Below are positions 42,094 through 49,657 of a stretch of DNA of 64,000 bases, in pieces. The notes below the pieces were generated by a model. The model was not told where the DNA came from. It saw only the letters and a list, made by a program, of their open reading frames with translations, and did not search any database. How positions within the stretch are numbered: position 1 is the first letter of the stretch; every line of letters starts with the position of its first letter. Origin of the DNA: Paenibacillus senegalimassiliensis (GTDB lineage Bacteria; Bacillota; Bacilli; Paenibacillales; Paenibacillaceae); NCBI RefSeq assembly GCF_001486585.1, contig NZ_LN909046.1, forward strand, positions 1,910,662 through 1,974,661, written 5' to 3'. A program made the position numbers and the translations under genes.

Positions 42094-43257
42094 CTACCCG
42101 GTCCAGAGCATAAAGATGGCCTGGAACAGTCCAATAATGCCGCCGATCACGGCTCCAAACCACGTAATCATGCGAAACTCCCTGCCTGATACCCCCAGAA
42201 TAATCTCTTCCAGACGCTCTACCGGGAATCTCCTCACCTGTTCCTCAACAAGTACAGGCAATTCCACCGCTTGGATCACCGCCGGAATAACGCCAGCGGC
42301 AACGGTTAACGCCCGTTCGGTCAGCCTTGGAATCCCGGCCACCACTTGCTCCCGCCAAGGTTCAACAAATGCCCCAACCCGGAGCTGCTCTACCCGCGTG
42401 ATCCAATCATAGATCGGCCACTGCTCAATATGCTCACCCAGCCATACCCCGGCCTCCTGGCCCGTTATGATGGACAGCAATTCTGCCGCCGGCAATTCTC
42501 CGTACTGCTCCATTCTGGCTTCTATCGCCTGTGCCGTTTTGTCCAAGGTTGCCTTGCTCCGTAGCGCTTGCACAGCCCCAGGCGTAATTTTCTGTACCAG
42601 CTTATCTTCATCCATAAAAATCGCAGCCATCGTTCCAAGGAAACCACCGGTCTTGTCCATCATACCGGTTGCCAGCTTGGAGAGCATCCGCTGTCCGCTG
42701 GCTGATAGAAGTTCCTCCTCGGCAACTCGCAGCAATTCCCCCGCTAAGACCGTACTCCATACCTTGCGGTTCTCCTCGGACCAGCCGGGGACCAATTGTT
42801 TGAGGGGAACGCTCTTCGCATCCGACTGCTCCCACCAGGACTGGAAGCCCCGCAAAGCGGCTTGCCGGGCACCATCTGCCAGCTTGACCTTCAGCGCTTC
42901 CAGTTCCGCCTCACTCCATATTCGCAAAGCCGCTTGTTTTACGGTTAAGTCACCACGGCTTAGCTCCAGGAACCACCCCTGCGCTCTGTCCTCCAGCCGC
43001 TGGCGGAACGCTGGTCGCAGCACGGTCTCCTGCAAGCCTTCTACCGTAACCAGATATTCAGACACCACCCTCCCCAGCGACAGAGCGATATCATCGCGCC
43101 GCTTGGGAATAAGCCCCGGTGTAAACGGAACATGAACCTTACCAATATGTACAGCATTCCTTGGGTGGAACAACATCTTGATCGCAAAGTGATTGGTGAC
43201 TCCGCCAACGAATGCCGCTACCAGGATGCTCACCAATATGTATAGCCAGTCCTGCAC
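42094..43257 (-). CDS. yheB: DUF445 family membrane protein YheB
   Basis: A 387-residue DUF445 protein. One N-terminal helix (DWLYILVSILVAAFVGGVTNHFAIKMLF, with the NxxAIKMLFxP family signature just after), a long soluble central region with repeats, and a C-terminal helix (GAVIGGIIGLFQAIF). GTG at 43255-43257 with GGAGG/AGGAAAG upstream is the start. Its function is unknown; in B. subtilis yheA-yheB-yheC-yheD are neighbours, as here. Confidence 0.92.
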   Translation of the reverse strand: MQDWLYILVSILVAAFVGGVTNHFAIKMLFHPRNAVHIGKVHVPFTPGLIPKRRDDIALSLGRVVSEYLVTVEGLQETVLRPAFRQRLEDRAQGWFLELSRGDLTVKQAALRIWSEAELEALKVKLADGARQAALRGFQSWWEQSDAKSVPLKQLVPGWSEENRKVWSTVLAGELLRVAEEELLSASGQRMLSKLATGMMDKTGGFLGTMAAIFMDEDKLVQKITPGAVQALRSKATLDKTAQAIEARMEQYGELPAAELLSIITGQEAGVWLGEHIEQWPIYDWITRVEQLRVGAFVEPWREQVVAGIPRLTERALTVAAGVIPAVIQAVELPVLVEEQVRRFPVERLEEIILGVSGREFRMITWFGAVIGGIIGLFQAIFMLWTG

Positions 43258-43339
43258 CTTTCCTCCTCCTTCTGTCTCGTACACTGAAGAATAGTGACGT
43301 CCCCCGCCCAGACTAAGGGAAAAACGGGCATAGGTTAAT

Positions 43340-43368
43340 CACCAAGGATTCTATGTCCTCATATGATA
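43340..43368 (+). promoter_or_regulatory. SigK-type promoter of the ATP-grasp cluster
   Basis: CACC (43340-43343), 16 bases, then CATATGATA (43360-43368) matches the SigK pattern (mACm, spacer 16-17, CATAnnnTA) at every fixed position. It lies about 75 bases before the first ATP-grasp start. SigE shares this -10, but the -35 favours SigK. Confidence 0.65.
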
Positions 43369-43443
43369 CATTACATGCATTTTACGCAGATGATCTTTAC
43401 TTGCATCCAGGACCCCAGCTTAGCTTGGAAGGAGATCCGCTAC

Positions 43444-44811
43444 ATGCCCTCCAGAAAAATAACGATACAGATCATGAGTTCGGGCCTGCTAGAAGATGAC
43501 ATTCTTGTGCTCGGAGACATTCTGATCAAGCAATGGAGAATACCTACTCATCTTCCGCTCCTGCTTACCTTCGGATCATTCCGACAACGCGTCAAGGTTG
43601 TTCCATTATCACGTTCCGATGGAATCCGGCTTAGCTCCGGTCTCGCGAAGAAAATGGGCATTCAGCCGAAAGCCACTCTGCGGCTGATCTACCGTCCCCA
43701 TTCCTCGACCCTTCAGTTTGGGCCGCTGCTGGGCATCCTGCTCAGCCAGGACTTTGCGGGCAACCCGGAACGACCTTTCGGGCAGATGACCCTGTTTTGC
43801 CGGGAACTTGTCAATGCCTGCTCACGCCAAGGGGTGTACGTATATTTCTTCACCCCCAAGCATATCGGCACAAGCTCGGGCCAAGTGACAGGTTGGGTCT
43901 ACGGCAACGGATGGAAGCAGACTCAACTGCCGGCGGCAGATGTATTCTACAACCGGCTGAATTCACGGAAACTGGAGAATAAACCTAGCGTACAGCATTT
44001 TATGAAAGAAGTAAAATCTCGCTACGGCAGCCATTTCTTCAATGAGAAGTATCTCGACAAGACCGAAGTATTCGATGCCATCGAGCGGGACGGTTCCATT
44101 CAGCGCTACCTGCCCGAATCTCACCTGTTTCGAAACTACGCCATGTTGAAAATGATGTGCAGCAAGTATCCAATAATTTTTCTTAAACCGATCAGAGGCA
44201 GTCTGGGCAAAGGCATCATCCGCATCTCCCGGCTTGAGGGAGGCACCTACCAAACCCTGACCGCTCAAGTTGGAGGCACGCGTCGACAGACATATCCCAA
44301 CCTCACAAAGCTGTTCCAATCGTTGTCTGGCAAAATGAAAACTACCCGTTACCAAATCCAGCAGGGGCTTCACCTTATCGAAGTGGATCACCGGCCGGTG
44401 GATTTTCGCGCGCTTGTGCAGAAGAATCTGTCTGGAAAGTGGAACACGACCTCCATCGTGGCACGAATCGCCGGAAGTCAGCATTTTGTATCTAACCTGG
44501 CCCGCGGGGGTAGCCTGAGCACCGTCAAGGAGGCCATTGCACGCAGCATGCTACCCGCTGGAGTCAAGAGCAAAGTCGGAACGAAGCTAAAAAATGCAGC
44601 CCTCGATATTGCACAAAGCGTGGACACTCACATCCCGGCTCACTTCGGAGAGTTCGGCATCGATTTAGCCGTGGATACCAGTGGACGGGTATGGCTACTT
44701 GAGGTCAATTCCAAGCCGTCCAAGAACGACAACACTCCGATGGGCGAAGGGAAAATTCGTCCTTCGGTCAAGCAAGTGATCGAATATACCCGCTACCTCT
44801 CAGGCTTCTAA
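43444..44811 (+). CDS. YheC/YheD family ATP-grasp protein 1, long form (YheD-like)
   Basis: A 455-residue protein. The first 90 residues form an extra N-terminal domain (as in B. subtilis YheD, about 453 residues), then GPLLGILLSQD opens the common part, with ATP-grasp features: YNRL, lysine/glycine loop FLKPIRGSLGKGIIRI (about 265-280), DFRALVQKN, SNLARGGSL and the metal-binding end GEFGIDLAVDTSGRVWLLEVNSKP. YheC and YheD are spore-associated; their ligase substrate is unknown. ATG at 43444 has AAGGAG nine bases upstream and is downstream of the SigK-type promoter, ruling out the longer frame at 43363. Confidence 0.9.
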   Translation: MPSRKITIQIMSSGLLEDDILVLGDILIKQWRIPTHLPLLLTFGSFRQRVKVVPLSRSDGIRLSSGLAKKMGIQPKATLRLIYRPHSSTLQFGPLLGILLSQDFAGNPERPFGQMTLFCRELVNACSRQGVYVYFFTPKHIGTSSGQVTGWVYGNGWKQTQLPAADVFYNRLNSRKLENKPSVQHFMKEVKSRYGSHFFNEKYLDKTEVFDAIERDGSIQRYLPESHLFRNYAMLKMMCSKYPIIFLKPIRGSLGKGIIRISRLEGGTYQTLTAQVGGTRRQTYPNLTKLFQSLSGKMKTTRYQIQQGLHLIEVDHRPVDFRALVQKNLSGKWNTTSIVARIAGSQHFVSNLARGGSLSTVKEAIARSMLPAGVKSKVGTKLKNAALDIAQSVDTHIPAHFGEFGIDLAVDTSGRVWLLEVNSKPSKNDNTPMGEGKIRPSVKQVIEYTRYLSGF

Positions 44812-44824
44812 GGAGGGAACCTTC

Positions 44825-45937
44825 ATGATCAAGCATCCGCAAGGTGCCGTTGGAATACTTGTAGCCGAAAGCGAAGGCCCGTTCCCGTTCGCAGAGCCCG
44901 CCTTCTGCCGAAAGTTATGTACCATCGGCGAAAGACAGGGGCTATGTGTATACGTCTTCTGTCCGGCCTGGATAACAGATGGCAATGCGGGAGGTATTCA
45001 AGGCTATACCACCCAGCGCGGAACCTGGGTCCGCAAGCGGTTCCCACGACCCGATATCATCTACGACCGCTGCCTGATCCATGACCGCAAGCAGCAATTA
45101 CGCAAGCACCGGCTGCTCTCCCGGCTCGCCGACGAGCATCCGTTCATTTGTCTGACCCGGGGACTCGCAGGTAAATGGGCCGTTCACCAAGCCCTGCGCC
45201 AATGCCCGGAAGCAGCCCCTTATCTCCCGGAGACCGAGATTTACAAAGGCCCTGCTCAATTAAGCGAATGGCTTCAAGCCCATAATGGCGAGGTCTTCCT
45301 GAAGCCCCGCAATGGTACTCACGGAAAGCGAACCTTGTACGCCAAGCTCCAGCATCCGAACGGGGAACTTAGGGTCATTGGGCGCAGCGGGAGAAATTCG
45401 ATATTCCGCCGACGGTTCTCTTCGCAGCAGGAAGGCTTGAAATGGGTAGACCGATTTACCGGCAAACGCCCTTTCTTAATTCAGCCCTACCTGCAACTCA
45501 ACAGTACCGGAGGCGAACCGTTTGACGTCAGGGTGCTGATGCAGAAAAATGCCACAGGGACCTGGAGCCTTACAGGAATGGCGGTACGCGCGGGCCAAAA
45601 ACACTCCCTCACCTCGAATCTGCACGGTGGAGGCACCGCTCATCAAGCCTTGCCGTTTCTGATTCGAGAGATCGGCGAGACAGAAGGAAAAGCCGCCGTC
45701 GCCGCCATCCGCAAGTTGTCTCTCTTGATCCCGGAGTATCTAGAGACCCGCTTCGGTCGGCTGGCAGAACTTGGCCTTGATTTTGGCGTTGACCGCCAGG
45801 GTCGCGTGTGGGTGCTGGAGGTCAACTCCAAGCCCGGGCGGTCCTCGTTCTTCCGTATCGGTGACCCGGAAAGCGCCAGAAAGTCGCTGGAAAACCCCAT
45901 TTTCTATGCCCGCTACCTGCTGCAGAGCAAACCCTGA
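44825..45937 (+). CDS. YheC/YheD family ATP-grasp protein 2, short form (YheC-like)
   Basis: A 370-residue protein without the 90-residue N-terminal domain, starting straight at GAVGILVAESEG. ATP-grasp features: PDIIYDRCL, FLKPRNGTHGKRTLYA, DVRVLMQKN, SNLHGGGTAHQ and ELGLDFGVDRQGRVWVLEVNSKPGRSSF. The Gly loop (GTHGKRT) departs from the GxGI pattern of its paralogues, which may alter nucleotide binding. 13 bases after gene 1, GGAGGG upstream. Confidence 0.9.
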   Translation: MIKHPQGAVGILVAESEGPFPFAEPAFCRKLCTIGERQGLCVYVFCPAWITDGNAGGIQGYTTQRGTWVRKRFPRPDIIYDRCLIHDRKQQLRKHRLLSRLADEHPFICLTRGLAGKWAVHQALRQCPEAAPYLPETEIYKGPAQLSEWLQAHNGEVFLKPRNGTHGKRTLYAKLQHPNGELRVIGRSGRNSIFRRRFSSQQEGLKWVDRFTGKRPFLIQPYLQLNSTGGEPFDVRVLMQKNATGTWSLTGMAVRAGQKHSLTSNLHGGGTAHQALPFLIREIGETEGKAAVAAIRKLSLLIPEYLETRFGRLAELGLDFGVDRQGRVWVLEVNSKPGRSSFFRIGDPESARKSLENPIFYARYLLQSKP

Positions 45938-45960
45938 AAACGTTTAGGAGGATAAAATCC

Positions 45961-47337
45961 ATGAGTTTGACTTTTTGCAACGTCCATTTCACGCAGGCTC
46001 CCGAACGGGTCGTCTACGTGTCAGGGGCTCTAATGAAAAACCTCAAGCTGTCGGGGAAGAAGTCGGTTCATCTCAGATTGGGCGGAGAACGGGTTCCCGC
46101 CACGGTTAAACGCATTAACAAAGCTGGAAAACACCTATATCTCGCAGGCGGTGTTCGCAAGGGCATCAAAATTCCCAAGCCAGGTGGCGTATACCTTCGC
46201 AGCCTTCAAGAGGGAGAAGTACAAATTGGCCCACTGATCGGTGTCCTATCCGACGGACCTACCTCGTCGCAAACGAATCCGTTCGGATCACGCACCGGCT
46301 TCATTAAGCAGCTTCTGCGGCAAGGTAGCCGCACCTCTTACATTTTCGCTTTCACTCCAAGGGATATTGACTGGGAGGACGAAACCGTTAACGGCTACTT
46401 CCTGAACGAAGCGGGGAGATTCATCCGCAAGCGCGTGCCGCTGCCTGATGTGGTGTATAACCGTTTGCCCAGCCGCCGGGCCGAGACGACCAATCCGATC
46501 AACCAATTGCGAGAACGGTTCGTAAGGCGCAGAATTCCTTTCTTCAATTGGAGTTTCTTCAATAAATCCGATATATATCGCCTGCTGGAGAAGGATGCCA
46601 CTGTGGGCCGCTACGTACCTGAGTCCATCATGAGCCCTTCCTCTGAACAGATCAAGGAGATGCTGGAACAGCATTCTTTGATTTATTACAAGCCGAATAG
46701 CGGAAGTCTGGGTAACGGAATTTACCGCCTTTCCTACATCCCCAAGAGCGGATATTATGCCAGATACCGGAAAAACGGGCGTAATGCCTTAATCCGCTTC
46801 TCTTCCTTCGCCAGTCTGATGAGAACACTACAGGCCCGCCACGGCCGCTCGCTACGCGGATATGTCGCTCAGCAAGGCATACGGCTCATTGAAATTGACG
46901 GCTGCCCCATCGACTTCCGCTTCCATATGCATAAGAACGGTAGAAATCAGTGGGCCGTCGTTGGCATCGGTGCGAAGAAAGCAGGCAAGGGCAGCGTAAC
47001 CACGCATCTTAAGAACGGTGGCTCCTTGCTGACGCCGGAGCAGGCATTAAGCCGTACCTTCGGCAGTCGGGCTGACGAGGTCCTTCGTAATGCTAAAGCC
47101 ATCGCCATTACACTAGCCGAGGCAATTGAGTCCCATCAGCAGCATTTAATCGGGGAGATTGGCTTCGATATCGGGATCGATCGGGAAGAGCGCATCTGGA
47201 TGTTCGAAGCCAATGCCAAGCCAGGCCGCTCCATCTTCAAGCATCCGTCCTTACGGGCGGAGGGCAAGGCCTCCGTGGAACATATACTTGAACATTGCCT
47301 CTATTTGAGCAAATTTCGGAGGAGGGATGGCTCATGA
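45961..47337 (+). CDS. YheC/YheD family ATP-grasp protein 3, long form (YheD-like)
   Basis: A 458-residue protein with the extra N-terminal domain (about 1-85, ending IGPLIGVLSDGP), then PDVVYNRLPSR, YYKPNSGSLGNGIYRL, DFRFHMHKN, THLKNGGSL and GEIGFDIGIDREERIWMFEANAKPGRSIF. The basic composition of the central region (KNGRNALIRFSSF) suggests a polyanionic or peptide partner. AGGAGG upstream; overlaps gene 4 by four bases. Confidence 0.9.
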   Translation: MSLTFCNVHFTQAPERVVYVSGALMKNLKLSGKKSVHLRLGGERVPATVKRINKAGKHLYLAGGVRKGIKIPKPGGVYLRSLQEGEVQIGPLIGVLSDGPTSSQTNPFGSRTGFIKQLLRQGSRTSYIFAFTPRDIDWEDETVNGYFLNEAGRFIRKRVPLPDVVYNRLPSRRAETTNPINQLRERFVRRRIPFFNWSFFNKSDIYRLLEKDATVGRYVPESIMSPSSEQIKEMLEQHSLIYYKPNSGSLGNGIYRLSYIPKSGYYARYRKNGRNALIRFSSFASLMRTLQARHGRSLRGYVAQQGIRLIEIDGCPIDFRFHMHKNGRNQWAVVGIGAKKAGKGSVTTHLKNGGSLLTPEQALSRTFGSRADEVLRNAKAIAITLAEAIESHQQHLIGEIGFDIGIDREERIWMFEANAKPGRSIFKHPSLRAEGKASVEHILEHCLYLSKFRRRDGS

Positions 47338-48458
47338 GCACTCTGCTCCTGAGCGAGAAGAAGCCTATCGTCGCCGTATTGACGGTGGATGACGAGGCCA
47401 GACAATTTCGCGGCAATCGTGCCAACTTTAGAGATCTCGTCAAAACTGGCCAGGAGCTTGATTGCCCCGTTTATGTCGTGACCGCCAGAGATTTAAAGCT
47501 CAGCGCCAAGCGGGTGCAAGGCTATCTATTCCACCCCGAAGATAAGTCGTGGCGGAAGCATTGGCTCCCCTTACCTGATGTTGTTTATAACCGGATTCCT
47601 CTGCGGGAGGATGAGAGAAGACCCGAGGTAAGGCGGAAAATCGACGAGGTCATCCGGCACGATTCCATCCATCTGTTCAACCCGTGCTTCTTCAATAAAC
47701 GCCGCTTGTTTGAATGGCTGAAGAAGAACAAAACAACCAAAACGCTTGTTCCTGGAACAAGGAAAATGCTGGGCCCCAAAACGCTGTCAGCCATGCTTCA
47801 GCAGTATAGCAGTCTGTACCTGAAGCCGGAGAGCGGCAAGGCAGGCAAAGGAATTATGCTCGTCCGACTGGACGAAGGCGAAGCCAAACCTTACCGTCTG
47901 ACCATCCAGGGAGATAAACGGAAAAATATCGTATACAAAACCGCCAAGCTCCGGTTGCTCTGGAAGCGGATCAAGGCAGAAACCGGCAGTACGCCGTATA
48001 TCATGCAAGAGGGTATTGAATTGTCCTCCTTCCAAGGACGCCATTTCGACCTTCGCGTGCTCGTCCAGAAGACAGGCAAGGGCGTCTGGATGGTTACCGG
48101 AACAGGAGCCCGGCTTGCTGGCCCCAAACGGATTACCACCCATGTGCCACAAGGAGGCAGTATTGAAGATCCGGAGAAGATGCTGATTCCGGCCTTCGGC
48201 TCTGACATGACTCAATTCCTGCTGGGTCGTGTCAAATCGAATGCCGTCCTCATCGCCAAGCAAATTGAAAAGGAATCCGGATTTTTGTTGGGGGAAATGT
48301 CGATGGACCTTGGCGTCGATACGGACGGACGGTTGTGGTTCTTTGAAGCCAATGCCAAGCCGATGAAATTCGATGAGCCGCATATCCGTAAAAAATCATT
48401 GGAGCGCATCGTTCAATACAGCCAGTTCTTGTCCCGTCAACCTAAAGTTAGAACGTGA
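47334..48458 (+). CDS. YheC/YheD family ATP-grasp protein 4, short form (YheC-like)
   Basis: A 374-residue protein: KPIVAVLTVDDEA at the start, PDVVYNRIPLRED, YLKPESGKAGKGIMLV, DLRVLVQKTGKG, THVPQGGSI and GEMSMDLGVDTDGRLWFFEANAKPMKF. It has all ATP-grasp positions. ATG at 47334 overlaps the stop of gene 3 (ATGA) with GGAGGAGGG upstream, so these two are translationally coupled. Confidence 0.9.
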   Translation: MSTLLLSEKKPIVAVLTVDDEARQFRGNRANFRDLVKTGQELDCPVYVVTARDLKLSAKRVQGYLFHPEDKSWRKHWLPLPDVVYNRIPLREDERRPEVRRKIDEVIRHDSIHLFNPCFFNKRRLFEWLKKNKTTKTLVPGTRKMLGPKTLSAMLQQYSSLYLKPESGKAGKGIMLVRLDEGEAKPYRLTIQGDKRKNIVYKTAKLRLLWKRIKAETGSTPYIMQEGIELSSFQGRHFDLRVLVQKTGKGVWMVTGTGARLAGPKRITTHVPQGGSIEDPEKMLIPAFGSDMTQFLLGRVKSNAVLIAKQIEKESGFLLGEMSMDLGVDTDGRLWFFEANAKPMKFDEPHIRKKSLERIVQYSQFLSRQPKVRT

Positions 48459-48472
48459 GCCTGTGATCTGGA

Positions 48473-49621
48473 ATGAAAGTAGCGGCCATCCCAGCAAAGA
48501 AGGTGATCTTGTTGTCACAACCCGTTCTAGGCATCTTGACCTTGTATCTCAACGACAAGAAACAGCTTGAGGAACGGCATATCTATCAGAAGATGATTAC
48601 GGAGGGGCAGAAGCTGGGTCTGGATATTTTCGTCTTTACGCCCATGGATGTATCCGACCAGAAGAAAATGATATTCGCCCTCATGTATGACCCCAAGCAA
48701 AAAAAATGGTACCGGCGCTGGCGAAGCTTTCCACAGATGATCTTTGACCGTTGCCGGATTCAACGCAGCAAGCGATTTGATCAATTACTGAGATTTCGCG
48801 CCAAATACGGACATCTCACGTTCCTTAATCGCCCGCTTCGCAACAAGTGGACGATATATCAAACCTTGGCCCGTAGAGCCCGCTTCCGGCCACATCTGCC
48901 CGATACCGTCCTATTTGAGAGCAGCAGCGATGTATTTGGACTCTTGAAGAAACACCCCACCGTGTACGTCAAGCCCATTAACGGCACGGGGGGACGCGGT
49001 ATTGTGCGAGTAGAGCAACTGGACCGGGAACGCTTTCTGATTCAGGGACGGCGGCAGAATCGCCGCATCGTCTCTCCCCGTAAAATCCATAAATCACAGC
49101 TTGGTGCCTTTCTGCTTGGATGGAAGGGAGGCCAAGGACGCTTCCTTGCCCAGCAAGGGATTCAGATCATGCTTCCCAGCGGCAGAGTACACGACTACCG
49201 CATGTTGGTCCAGAAGAATGGTCAGGGCAAGTGGGAGGTCACGGGCTGCGCAGGCCGGGTGGGTCCCCCGCGTAGCGTAACCTCCAACCTCCATGGGGGA
49301 GGGCATGCCGTCGCGATGAACACGCTGCTCCAGCAATGGATTCCCAGCGAGGAACGGCGCCAGGAGGTCCGACGGGGTGCCGAGAAGCTTAGTCTGGAGA
49401 TTGCAGCCGATCTGGAGGATACCTTCGGCGCACTCTGTGAGCTTGCGCTGGACCTTGCCATCAACAAGCAGGGGCAAATTTATTTGTTAGAGGTAAATCC
49501 GAAGCCAGCCCGAGAGGTATTTAACCGATCAGGCGATCCGGATGTATATCGCCAGTCCATCGTCAAGCCGCTGGAATACGCCTTATGGATGCATAAGCAA
49601 AAAGCCGCCCTCTCCTCTTAG
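48473..49621 (+). CDS. YheC/YheD family ATP-grasp protein 5, short form (YheC-like)
   Basis: A 382-residue protein: VLGILTLYLNDKKQ, FDRCRIQRSKRFD, YVKPINGTGGRGIVRV, DYRMLVQKN, SNLHGGGHAV and ELALDLAINKQGQIYLLEVNPKPAREVF. The ATG at 48473 has a weak site; a TTG near 48512 with AAGGTGA just upstream would start at MSQPVLGI, aligning better with paralogues. Last gene of the cluster; the terminator begins in its final codons. Confidence 0.88.
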   Translation: MKVAAIPAKKVILLSQPVLGILTLYLNDKKQLEERHIYQKMITEGQKLGLDIFVFTPMDVSDQKKMIFALMYDPKQKKWYRRWRSFPQMIFDRCRIQRSKRFDQLLRFRAKYGHLTFLNRPLRNKWTIYQTLARRARFRPHLPDTVLFESSSDVFGLLKKHPTVYVKPINGTGGRGIVRVEQLDRERFLIQGRRQNRRIVSPRKIHKSQLGAFLLGWKGGQGRFLAQQGIQIMLPSGRVHDYRMLVQKNGQGKWEVTGCAGRVGPPRSVTSNLHGGGHAVAMNTLLQQWIPSEERRQEVRRGAEKLSLEIAADLEDTFGALCELALDLAINKQGQIYLLEVNPKPAREVFNRSGDPDVYRQSIVKPLEYALWMHKQKAALSS

Positions 49622-49638
49622 GAGAAAGCGGCTTTTGC
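49598..49638. terminator. Bidirectional terminator between ATP-grasp cluster and GH85 gene
   Basis: AAAAGCCGC ... TCTCCT/AGGAGA ... GCGGCTTTT, a long stem with A and T runs, overlapping the stop of ATP-grasp gene 5. Confidence 0.85.
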
Positions 49639-49657
49639 TTTGTGCTTCAAGGAACGG

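Noticed and set aside
43363..43443. 27-codon N-terminal extension of ATP-grasp gene 1
   Set aside because: It would begin inside the -10 of the SigK-type promoter; the ATG at 43444 has a proper ribosome binding site.
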